6,755 nucleotides of DNA from Bacillota bacterium (lineage in GTDB: Bacteria; Bacillota; Clostridia; Oscillospirales; Ruminococcaceae): contig JAEWNU010000210.1 of the NCBI GenBank assembly GCA_023456995.1, positions 1 through 6,755 of the forward strand, read 5' to 3'. Under the pieces are notes generated by a model. It made no database searches and was not told the origin of the DNA. It worked only from the letters and a program-made list of their open reading frames with translations. The translations under genes and the position numbers were made by a program. How positions within the stretch are numbered: position 1 is the stretch's first letter; every line of letters starts with the position of its first letter. This document shows positions 1 to 5,609 of this stretch, one piece after another.

Positions 1-1742
1 AGGTTGTACTGCTCCTGAAGTTTGCGGCGGCGCAACGTTTCGGTAATAGCGCGTTCCATTGAAGCGGTCACCGAATCAGCATACATGATAACTCGCCCCT
101 CGGAGTTTCGGGCAGCACGGCCTATGGTCTGAATTAGCGATGTCTCAGAACGCAAAAAGCCTTCTTTATCGGCGTCCAGAATTGCCACAAGCGACACTTC
201 GGGGATATCCAGTCCCTCACGCAAAAGGTTGATCCCTACCAGCACATCAAACTCGCCCGAGCGCAGGTCACGGATGATCTCCATACGTTCCATCGTGTCA
301 ATGTCGTGGTGCATATAGCGGATTTTTACGCCGGCATTTTCCAGATAAGCGGTGAGATCCTCAGCCATTTTCTTGGTGAGCGTCGTCACCAGCACGCGCT
401 CCTTCTTTTCGGCGCGGATGTTAATTTCCGAAAGCAGGTCGTCAATCTGCCCCTCGACCGGGCGCACGTCGATCACAGGGTCGAGCAGGCCAGTCGGGCG
501 GATAAGCTGCTCCACCGGCGCGCCGCTTTTCTCCAATTCGAACGCACTAGGGGTTGCGCTTACAAAGATGACCTGATTGATATTATCGTACATCTCCTCA
601 AATGAAAGCGGGCGGTTATCCAGCGCGGACGGCAGACGGAAGCCAAAATCAATAAGGCTGCCTTTACGGGCGCGGTCGCCAGCCAGCATTCCTCTGGCTT
701 GTGGCAGTGTCACATGCGATTCGTCAATGATAAACAGAAAATCGTCCGGAAAATAGTCAAACAACGTAAAGGGTTTGCTGCCCGGCTCACGCCCCGCAAT
801 AACGCGGGAGTAGTTCTCAATCCCCTTACAAAAGCCGATTTCGCTGAGCATTTCAAGATCGTAGTTCGTGCGTTCCGCGATGCGCTGCGCCTCAATAAGC
901 TTGTTATTCTGCTGAAAAAATTGAACACGTTCGTCGCATTCGTGGCGTATTTCATCAAGCGCCACCATCATTTTGTCACGGGGAACAATATAATGCGACG
1001 CGGGGTAAATAGCAACGTGGTTGACAAAGTTTTTTATTTCGCCGGTCACGACATTAATCTCACTGATGCGGTCGATTTCGTCGCCAAAGAACTCAATTCT
1101 GACTGCGGTGTCGGTGTAGTAAGACGGAAAAACTTCGACTGAATCGCCTCTCACGCGGAATTTGTTGCGCACAAAGTTTACATCGTTGCGCTCATATTGC
1201 AACTCGACCAACTTGGATAGGAGCGCGTCGCGATCCTTTGTCATGCCCTTGCGCAACGAAATAACCATGCTACGGTAGTCTATCGGATCGCCGAGGGTGT
1301 AAATGCAGGAGATTGATGCCACAATGATCACGTCGCTGCGTTCACCTAATGATGCGGTTGCAGAGTGGCGCAGCCGCTCAATTTCGTCATTGATGGCGGA
1401 ATCTTTTTCAATGTAGGTATCGGTGGAAGCAATGTACGCCTCCGGCTGGTAGTAGTCGTAATAGCTGACAAAATATTCGACTGCGTTATTCGGAAAAAAT
1501 TCTCTGAACTCCGAGCATAGCTGAGCTGCCAGCGTTTTATTGTGTGCCAGAATAAGCGTGGGCTTATTCACCTGTGCAATAACGTTTGCAACGGTGAAAG
1601 TTTTTCCCGAACCAGTAACGCCGAGCAGGGTCTGCTCCCGCTTACCGGAATTAAGCCCATCAACAAGCTGCGCAATCGCCTGGGGCTGGTCGCCCGTAGG
1701 CTTAAAGGGAGATACCAGTTCAAATTTTCGTTGCTCAGTCAT
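1..1742 (-). CDS. uvrB: UvrB, excinuclease ABC subunit B (3' end outside window)
   Basis: UvrB is the DNA-damage verification helicase of nucleotide excision repair. It receives damaged DNA from UvrA, inserts a beta-hairpin between the strands and recruits UvrC. The first 580 codons are read without frameshift. Visible are Walker A GVTGSGKT (residues 41-48), the beta-hairpin motif [21 protein letters not shown] near residue 90, the DESH Walker B box in [12 protein letters not shown] near residue 340, the SATP motif near residue 400, and helicase motifs V and VI in [17 protein letters not shown] and [12 protein letters not shown]. The family is usually about 655-670 residues, so roughly 80 residues, including the C-terminal UvrC-binding UVR motif, lie beyond the left edge. 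The ATG at 1742 is supported by AGAGGAA at 1749-1755. The gene is divergent from the response-regulator operon. A LexA box about 140 bp upstream suggests SOS control. Identity is certain. Confidence 0.98.
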   Translation of the reverse strand, partial: MTEQRKFELVSPFKPTGDQPQAIAQLVDGLNSGKREQTLLGVTGSGKTFTVANVIAQVNKPTLILAHNKTLAAQLCSEFREFFPNNAVEYFVSYYDYYQPEAYIASTDTYIEKDSAINDEIERLRHSATASLGERSDVIIVASISCIYTLGDPIDYRSMVISLRKGMTKDRDALLSKLVELQYERNDVNFVRNKFRVRGDSVEVFPSYYTDTAVRIEFFGDEIDRISEINVVTGEIKNFVNHVAIYPASHYIVPRDKMMVALDEIRHECDERVQFFQQNNKLIEAQRIAERTNYDLEMLSEIGFCKGIENYSRVIAGREPGSKPFTLFDYFPDDFLFIIDESHVTLPQARGMLAGDRARKGSLIDFGFRLPSALDNRPLSFEEMYDNINQVIFVSATPSAFELEKSGAPVEQLIRPTGLLDPVIDVRPVEGQIDDLLSEINIRAEKKERVLVTTLTKKMAEDLTAYLENAGVKIRYMHHDIDTMERMEIIRDLRSGEFDVLVGINLLREGLDIPEVSLVAILDADKEGFLRSETSLIQTIGRAARNSEGRVIMYADSVTASMERAITETLRRRKLQEQYN

Positions 1743-1823
1743 TGCTAATTCCTCTAAGCTTTCTTTTAATCGCCCGCCAAAAGCGGTTGCCGCGTTAAGC
1801 GGCGGCTGCTGGGCATTTCTCAG

Positions 1824-1850
1824 TATAATAGCTATTTTACAGCTATTATA
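1824..1850. repeat. 27-bp perfect inverted repeat overlapping the uvrB -10 box
   Basis: The arms TATAATAGCT (1824-1833) and AGCTATTATA (1841-1850) are perfect complements around a 7-nt spacer. The right arm read on the minus strand supplies the TATAAT of the presumed uvrB promoter, and the left arm supplies a TATAAT on the plus strand. It may be an operator bound by a dimeric regulator or a pair of facing promoters. It has no T-tract or GC-rich stem, so a terminator is unlikely. Confidence 0.6.
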
Positions 1851-1853
1851 CCA
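1845..1853 (-). promoter_or_regulatory. Extended -10 promoter element for uvrB
   Basis: Read on the minus strand the sequence is TGG-TATAAT, a full extended -10. The hexamer 17 bp upstream is TTTATT (1868-1873), a weak -35, which is typical for promoters relying on an extended -10. Transcription would start near 1838 and give a leader of about 95 nt before the uvrB ATG. Confidence 0.6.
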
Positions 1854-1882
1854 CAAAGATATGCCGGAATAAACCCTAAAAG

Positions 1883-1896
1883 TGAACAATTGTTCG
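1883..1896 (-). promoter_or_regulatory. LexA (SOS) operator
   Basis: On the minus strand the site reads CGAACAATTGTTCA, a perfect GAAC-N4-GTTC palindrome like the LexA/DinR box of Bacillus and Clostridium. It lies upstream of uvrB, a classical SOS gene, which makes chance occurrence unlikely. It sits about 10 bp upstream of the proposed -35 rather than over the core promoter, so either the true promoter lies closer to it or LexA acts from an upstream position. Confidence 0.75.
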
Positions 1897-2062
1897 CATC
1901 TAAAAGTGGTTCCTTTTCAAAATTCTGTGATAAGCATTATCCAAACTCTGTCATGTAACGTCTAGCTTCTTTCATTATCGCTGGACATTACAGGTCCTAA
2001 ACGAATATGGAAACAATTTGTTAAATGACCTGAAGAAAATAGTAGGTTTTATTGTCAAATCG

Positions 2063-2071
2063 TGATATAAT
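2063..2071 (+). promoter_or_regulatory. Extended -10 promoter of the REC-CheX operon
   Basis: TGA-TATAAT is a full extended -10. No good -35 is present at 16-18 bp; the TTGTCA at 2052-2057 is too close. The predicted start is near 2078, giving a leader of about 30 nt with the RBS AAAGG at 2091-2095 ahead of the ATG at 2107. Confidence 0.6.
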
Positions 2072-2106
2072 TCCTGTGAACAAGTAACAGAAAGGCGTGC
2101 AAAATC

Positions 2107-2970
2107 ATGGAAGATATCAGAGTTGTTATCGTAGACGATTCGGCTTTTTCAATCGCATTTATCCGAAATATTCTTGAGAATAACGGTTTTAAGGTTGTCG
2201 GTGCCGCAAAAAATCTTGAAGAGGTCTCGACAGTTGTCAAAGAGCAAAAGCCCACCTTGGTGACAATGGATATGACACTCCCCGGTACCGATGGATTTGA
2301 ATGTACGCGCGCCGTGCATGATATAGACAAGAGTATTAAAGTCATCGTCATCAGCGCCATGATGGATGACGAACTTATAAAAGAAGCCAAGGAAAACAAA
2401 ATTTCTGCTTATATCCAAAAGCCCATAGACGAAGATGCACTGGTTACCACCATCAAGCGCATCATGACATCAGAAGAGCTATATCAGCTTTTAATAAGCG
2501 AAAATTTTGAGGTTTTTAAAGAATCGCTTCTTGATGGTATGAACCGTATGACCAAAACACTTGTTACATATGAAAATGAGTTTTCGGCCAATTGTGAGCA
2601 AAAATCTCAGGGAATCACCGTGATTATCGGCATAATCGGCAAGTTTTCAGGACGAATGCTGCTGGATTTCTCTAAAGAAACCGCAGGTAAAATAGCGTCT
2701 GCTATCTTCGGAAAAGATGACGTCTGCCAGGAAGAAATGCTTGAAGCCATGAGTGAATTTGCCAATATCGTTGCCGGCAACGCTTGTTCCATTCTTAACC
2801 GAAAAGATAAGGCCTTTGGACTGCGTATGGCACCGCCTTCCACCCTCTCGGGAGACAGCGTGCTAATTTCGGCGCCACAGTTTAACACCACCACTGTGAC
2901 GGCTCAGACTAGCTTTGGCCCACTGGTGTTAAATGTCGGCTTTCAAAGAGGTGAAGACGAATGGATGTAA
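2107..2970 (+). CDS. Response regulator: CheY-like receiver fused to CheX-like phosphatase domain
   Basis: Two domains are visible. Residues 1-120 form a CheY-type receiver with the acidic pair D10-D11, phospho-acceptor D55 (in VTMDMTLPGTDG), S83 at the Thr/Ser switch position and K105-P106, so all phosphorylation residues are kept. Residues about 124-280 form a CheC/CheX-family domain with E217-x2-N220-x22-P243, the motif placed against phospho-CheY in known CheC/CheX phosphatases. The residue four before the glutamate is E213 instead of the usual D or S. There is no DNA-binding output domain. The protein probably acts in the cytoplasm, either hydrolysing phospho-aspartate on itself or a partner, or switching its phosphatase activity when phosphorylated. 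The gene leads a two-gene operon and its last 10 nt overlap the start of the CheX gene. No CheA, receptor or flagellar gene is nearby, so the pathway is unknown. Domain calls are firm; the role is inferred. Confidence 0.88.
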   Translation: MEDIRVVIVDDSAFSIAFIRNILENNGFKVVGAAKNLEEVSTVVKEQKPTLVTMDMTLPGTDGFECTRAVHDIDKSIKVIVISAMMDDELIKEAKENKISAYIQKPIDEDALVTTIKRIMTSEELYQLLISENFEVFKESLLDGMNRMTKTLVTYENEFSANCEQKSQGITVIIGIIGKFSGRMLLDFSKETAGKIASAIFGKDDVCQEEMLEAMSEFANIVAGNACSILNRKDKAFGLRMAPPSTLSGDSVLISAPQFNTTTVTAQTSFGPLVLNVGFQRGEDEWM

Positions 2971-3428
2971 AATACCTTAACCCGTTTATAGAAGCTTTTT
3001 CAGCTGTTATGCCTCAGGTGGGCTTTGGTACGGTACAAATTGGCGATATTGCCACCACGGATAGCAAAAGCATAACGGCCTCGGGTATTGTTGTTGTGCT
3101 GGGCATTGTGGGTGATGTCAGAGGCAACGTCGTTTACGCCATGGATGAGACATCTGCAAAAGGCATTGCGTCCACAATGATGATGGGCATGCCGATTGAG
3201 GCGCTTGATGACATGGCCAAAAGTGCGCTCTCGGAGCTAACCAATATGCTGACTGCCACTGCGGCGACCGGGTTTGCAAGCCTTGGCATGGCGGCCGACA
3301 TTTCGACGCCGACTATGTTGCAAGGTGAGAACATGTCAATTATGATGACCTCCCACCAGGTTTTTTGCGCGCGTCTTCTGGCAGATGATATTCCTTTGGA
3401 GATTCATATCTCTTTTGAAAACAACTAG
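2961..3428 (+). CDS. cheX: CheX-like chemotaxis phosphatase
   Basis: At 155 residues it has the usual length of single-domain CheX, a phospho-CheY phosphatase that works as a homodimer. The N-terminus MDVKYLNPFIEAF is typical of the family. The active-site motif is S88-x3-E92-x2-N95, followed by P117 after 21 residues; it keeps the serine that is replaced by glutamate in the upstream fusion protein. It starts inside the upstream gene (10-nt overlap, ATGGATGTAA) and has a strong RBS, AAAGAGGTGA at 2945-2954, six nt before the ATG. The two proteins are therefore probably made together, and they may form a heterodimer or act on the same receiver. A terminator lies 30 bp downstream. The family is well supported; the cognate response regulator is unknown. 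Confidence 0.88.
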   Translation: MDVKYLNPFIEAFSAVMPQVGFGTVQIGDIATTDSKSITASGIVVVLGIVGDVRGNVVYAMDETSAKGIASTMMMGMPIEALDDMAKSALSELTNMLTATAATGFASLGMAADISTPTMLQGENMSIMMTSHQVFCARLLADDIPLEIHISFENN

Positions 3429-3457
3429 GCGCAGATCTATATTATCGGGTTATTTAG

Positions 3458-3493
3458 ATATCCACCGGCCATTGCAGCCGGTGGATATTTTTT
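3458..3493 (+). terminator. Intrinsic terminator of the REC-CheX/cheX operon
   Basis: The 12-bp perfect stem ATATCCACCGGC (3458-3469) and GCCGGTGGATAT (3477-3488) encloses a 7-nt loop and runs into T6 at 3488-3493. Confidence 0.93.
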
Positions 3494-3767
3494 GAGATTC
3501 AAATAGTTCACAGCAAAGCGGATAACAATAATATGCCTGTTACGCGAATAGGTTTGCTAAAGCTTAAACAATGGTATTCTTTTCGAGAATATAGAGGTTT
3601 TCGAGCCTTCATAATAGCCGAAGAATGGTGAAATATCGTAGGGTTCGAATGGAGCGTTAGTATCAATGACATAATTACTTATTTTACAAATAAGTTGGTA
3701 ACATTTTAGGAATAAATAGTAATTTTTTAATATTAGTAATATTATTACCAAATTTTATGTATTTTTA
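3494..3767. other. AT-rich intergenic region with an unsupported minus-strand open frame
   Basis: No gene can be supported. A 64-codon minus-strand frame (3557-3751) ends in a coding-looking stretch (FEPYDISPFFGYYEGSKTSI), but its ATG sits in the AT-rich promoter of the next gene and has no Shine-Dalgarno. TTTTCGAG is repeated at 3580-3587 and 3598-3605. Close to the downstream promoter there are short inverted repeats: TTGGTAA (3695-3701) with TTACCAA (3745-3751), and GTAATA-t-TATTAC (3736-3748). The latter could be an operator for the gene at 3815, though AT-rich DNA gives such matches easily. Confidence 0.5.
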
Positions 3768-3776
3768 TGGTATAAT
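3768..3776 (+). promoter_or_regulatory. Extended -10 promoter of the zinc-ribbon membrane protein gene
   Basis: TGG-TATAAT is a full extended -10 about 38 bp before the ATG at 3815. The -35 position is AT-rich and weak. The predicted start is near 3783. The RBS AAAAGGA lies at 3799-3805, nine nt before the start codon. Confidence 0.65.
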
Positions 3777-3814
3777 ACAACTACAATTTTACGTTTTGAA
3801 AAGGATAATGTTCT

Positions 3815-4774
3815 ATGCTAACACTTAAAAAGATTTCGGAAAATACAGGTTTGCAATATGATAAGCGCTTAAAAATGGCGTTTGGCAGGTATCAGGGGTA
3901 TGAAGTCAGCATTTTACAGACTGAATCAGCAGCACAATTGCTTGTCACTTTTTGGGTTAAGCGTCATGACGGTATGCCTGTAAATCCAGAGGAATTGTGG
4001 CAGACTTCATCGCTAGACAAAAAAATTAAGCTGAAATTTTCTTATACTGGGCATTCGCTACGAATTCAGATGATGCCTAAAGCATTTTCCGGAGGCGTAT
4101 ATAAACATCTCGAATCATTTCTTGAAAATTTCACCGATGAATTGCGCGAGAAACAATACGTTAACTGCTGTAACGAATGCGGTGCCGAGAGCCAACTCTT
4201 CCAATGCCAGACCGGACAGTCGACACAGCTTTTGTGTGATACGTGCTATGCAAAATGCCAATCACAGGCGGCGCAGGCTGTTCAGGAAACTGCAAGTAAA
4301 AAAAGTAATATGCTGGCTGGGCTGGTCGGCGCTTTTGTCGGAAGCCTCATTGGCGTTGGCCTTTGGGTTATTATTTATCAAATGGGCTACATATCGGCTG
4401 TATGCGGAATAGCTTTATCGGTTTTCGCTTTTAAGGGCTATGAAAAATTTAGCGGTAAATTGGATAAAAAAGGTATTATTGCAACATGTATCTTGTGTAT
4501 TATCATGGTCTATTTCGCACAAAAGTTGTCGCTGACAACAGAGATTTATCTTTATTTCCAGTCTGAGACAGACATAAACTTCTTTGACGCATATTCTTTT
4601 GTCTCCGACTGTATGGAAGACCCAGAAATACGTACAGAATTCTATTCTAATTTAGCAATCGGCTATCTATTGTCAGTTATTGGTTCCTTTTCAATTGTCA
4701 GAGACGCGCTTGTCAAGCTGAAGACCCAGCATACTGTGAACCGGCTGCAAGAGCCTCAATGCCTAGAACTTTGA
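3815..4774 (+). CDS. Uncharacterised zinc-ribbon-like membrane protein
   Basis: I do not recognise a named family. Three parts can be seen in the 319 residues. Residues 1-112 look soluble. Residues 118-148 are cysteine-rich, with C119-x2-C122 and C141-x2-C144 plus C118, C131 and C148, consistent with a zinc ribbon. Residues about 166-296 contain four hydrophobic segments (about 166-188, 191-207, 220-238 and 279-296). The first has a glycine-zipper spacing (G169, G172, G176, G180). An acidic 40-residue loop (239-278, rich in D, E, F and Y) separates segments three and four. There is no signal peptide, so the N-terminal and zinc parts probably face the cytoplasm. Proteins of this general build (cytoplasmic zinc ribbon then a small membrane bundle) are common and mostly unstudied in Clostridia. 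The gene is monocistronic, with its own promoter and a downstream hairpin, and is the least GC-rich gene here by eye. The coding call is firm; the function is unknown. Confidence 0.85.
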   Translation: MLTLKKISENTGLQYDKRLKMAFGRYQGYEVSILQTESAAQLLVTFWVKRHDGMPVNPEELWQTSSLDKKIKLKFSYTGHSLRIQMMPKAFSGGVYKHLESFLENFTDELREKQYVNCCNECGAESQLFQCQTGQSTQLLCDTCYAKCQSQAAQAVQETASKKSNMLAGLVGAFVGSLIGVGLWVIIYQMGYISAVCGIALSVFAFKGYEKFSGKLDKKGIIATCILCIIMVYFAQKLSLTTEIYLYFQSETDINFFDAYSFVSDCMEDPEIRTEFYSNLAIGYLLSVIGSFSIVRDALVKLKTQHTVNRLQEPQCLEL

Positions 4775-4808
4775 ACGATTTAAAACGATAACATCTTGCA
4801 ATAATTTA

Positions 4809-4846
4809 GCCGCCCGCCGCAGCTTATCCTGCGACGGGCGGCTTTC
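4809..4846 (+). terminator. Probable terminator hairpin after the membrane protein gene
   Basis: A 14-bp stem (4809-4822 with 4829-4842) closes a 6-nt loop with one C-A mismatch on the plus strand. Only TTTC follows, so the U-tract is poor. On the minus strand the mismatch becomes a G-U pair, but the T-tract is also poor there. The hairpin is clear; its efficiency as a terminator is uncertain. It lies in a convergent spacer, where it could serve both sides. Confidence 0.65.
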
Positions 4847-4862
4847 GTATACGCCGAATTCA

Positions 4863-4875
4863 TTCGCTAAGCGAA
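4863..4875. repeat. Palindrome TTCGC-TAA-GCGAA
   Basis: Perfect 5-bp arms surround a TAA spacer. It shares its architecture and spacer with the palindrome at 4919-4931, 56 bp away, and differs from it by a matched change in both arms. Confidence 0.6.
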
Positions 4876-4918
4876 GTGATTCCTATGACAAAGCTGATGC
4901 TAGTAAAATAGAATGTTC

Positions 4919-4931
4919 TTTGCTAAGCAAA
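4919..4931. repeat. Palindrome TTTGC-TAA-GCAAA
   Basis: Perfect 5-bp arms surround a TAA spacer. Relative to the copy at 4863-4875, the C in the left arm is T and the G in the right arm is A, so pairing is preserved. Confidence 0.6.
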
Positions 4932-5083
4932 TACTAATCCCAGTAAAAAAGCAGATATCTTGGCAAAGGATTTTCTACCCTGTTGCATTAGCATCGTCGT
5001 CCGGGCACTAACCCGCTGCCCTCCTCGACCTTTCAGGCACAAAACGACAGCAAAAAGACGTCATGCGCGATAAAAAAGCTAAT

Positions 5084-5443
5084 CTATTCAACTGCCTCCA
5101 GATACACGGCTTCTTCTTTTGAAATGATTCGCATAGAGGTACTCTCTGTCCAGCCAAGCAATTCACGCATTGTTCGGGGCAGTACAACACGTCGTTTATC
5201 ATCCAGCTTACGGATATACCGCCATGTGTTCGCAGGCATCTGAATCATCTCACTCTGGCTGTTTTTCATTTCTTTGGCGGATTCAAACGATTGCGGCTCT
5301 TCCTGCGTTGGACGCAACAAAATGGAACGATCTGCTTCTGCTAGGGTTATAAGCAGCTTGCTGTTTTCGGTTAGCCCCAGTTGATCTGCCGCTTTAACGG
5401 GCAGCGTAAGCCGCCCTAACGCGTCAAATTTAGTTACTACCAT
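5084..5443 (-). CDS. Tandem AbrB/MazE-like DNA-binding protein
   Basis: The 119 residues contain two copies of the AbrB/SpoVT/MazE swapped-hairpin domain. The first (about 2-45) has FDALGRLTLPVKAADQLGL and ends in the strand SILLRP; the second (about 75-117) has LDDKRRVVLPRTMRELLGW and ends in AVYLEAV. A polar linker (46-74) separates them. Single-domain members bind DNA as dimers, so a tandem protein could form a complete unit alone. Roles in this fold include transition-state regulators and antitoxins. The ATG at 5443 has a strong RBS, GGAAGGA at 5451-5457, seven nt away. The gene overlaps the end of the upstream RHH gene by 14 nt, indicating translational coupling. No toxin gene lies in the operon as visible here. 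The domain call is good; regulator versus antitoxin is undecided. Confidence 0.85.
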   Translation of the reverse strand: MVVTKFDALGRLTLPVKAADQLGLTENSKLLITLAEADRSILLRPTQEEPQSFESAKEMKNSQSEMIQMPANTWRYIRKLDDKRRVVLPRTMRELLGWTESTSMRIISKEEAVYLEAVE

Positions 5444-5594
5444 TTTGGTTTCCTTCCGTCCTCGTTGTATATATCTTTAAAACTGTTTCTATCATATTTG
5501 ATAGCGGGCGATTTTCTTCCTCTGCGCACTTTTTTAATTCTGTTATAACTTCTTCATCTAAACGAATACTGACAACCTTCTTTTCAATTCCCAT
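5430..5594 (-). CDS. Small ribbon-helix-helix (CopG/Arc-type) protein
   Basis: This 54-residue gene is intact. Its N-terminal strand KKVVSIRLDEEV is followed by two helices, ITELKKCAEEEN and PLSNMIETVLKIY, which is the ribbon-helix-helix fold of CopG/Arc repressors and many antitoxins; such proteins bind operators as dimers through the N-terminal strand. Of two in-frame ATGs (5600 and 5594), I chose 5594 because AGGTG at 5601-5605 lies six nt before it but directly abuts the ATG at 5600. The last 14 nt overlap the AbrB-like gene, so the two are co-transcribed and probably coupled. A set of overlapping inverted repeats lies immediately upstream and suggests autoregulation by this protein, its partner or both. 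The C-terminal tail (TTRTEGNQNGSN) is polar and probably disordered. The fold is a confident call for such a short gene; the target is unknown. Confidence 0.82.
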   Translation of the reverse strand: MGIEKKVVSIRLDEEVITELKKCAEEENRPLSNMIETVLKIYTTRTEGNQNGSN

Positions 5595-5600
5595 ATCCAT

Positions 5601-5605
5601 CACCT
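5601..5605 (-). promoter_or_regulatory. RBS deciding the RHH start
   Basis: On the minus strand this is AGGTG, immediately next to the ATG at 5600 and six nt before the in-frame ATG at 5594. The spacing favours the second ATG. Confidence 0.6.
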
Positions 5606-5609
5606 GTTT

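Larger units (their letters stand above)
1743..2106. other. Divergent intergenic region between uvrB and the REC-CheX operon
   Basis: This 364-bp gap has no supportable gene. It holds the uvrB leader (GC-rich, 1743 to about 1838), a 27-bp palindrome (1824-1850), the uvrB extended -10, a LexA box (1883-1896) flanked by two CTAAAAGTG copies (1876-1884 and 1900-1908), and the promoter and RBS of the divergent operon (2063-2106). Between about 1909 and 2040 I see only loosely spaced short inverted repeats, such as CAGGTC (1991-1996) with GACCTG (2027-2032), and nothing that can be assigned. Confidence 0.7.
4847..5083. other. Convergent intergenic spacer
   Basis: No gene, promoter or RNA is recognised in this stretch. 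It contains two related 13-bp palindromes (4863-4875 and 4919-4931) and a GC-rich segment around 5000-5035 that differs in composition from its surroundings. The minus-strand sequence just after the AbrB-like gene has T-runs (TTTTTT at 5072-5077) but no convincing stem, so I call no terminator there. Confidence 0.5.

Noticed and set aside
699..1142. 147-codon plus-strand open frame
   Set aside because: Antisense shadow of uvrB, with no recognisable protein features.
1766..1816. 16-codon upstream frame in the uvrB leader ([16 protein letters not shown])
   Set aside because: No Shine-Dalgarno and no leader-peptide or attenuator logic; the hairpins nearby are short and lack a T-tract.
1540..1872. 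110-codon plus-strand open frame over the start of uvrB
   Set aside because: It runs antisense to uvrB, whose protein motifs are unmistakable here; no RBS or family resemblance.
2052..2071. TTGTCA and TATAAT as a -35/-10 pair for the REC-CheX operon
   Set aside because: They are only 8 bp apart; the extended -10 explanation is better.
2076..2088. GAACAAGTAAC as a second LexA box near the REC-CheX transcription start
   Set aside because: Only one half-site (GAAC) matches; the GTTC half is missing.
2055..2418. Minus-strand open frames over the receiver domain
   Set aside because: Shadows of the receiver gene, whose plus-strand frame keeps every phosphorylation residue.
4122..4412. 96-codon plus-strand frame inside the membrane protein gene
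   Set aside because: Alternate frame of a gene with clear cysteine and membrane segments; no RBS.
5008..5202. 64-codon minus-strand frame with cysteines resembling a metal site
   Set aside because: Most of it is the AbrB-like gene read in another frame, and it then runs into GC-rich spacer; the cysteines are incidental.
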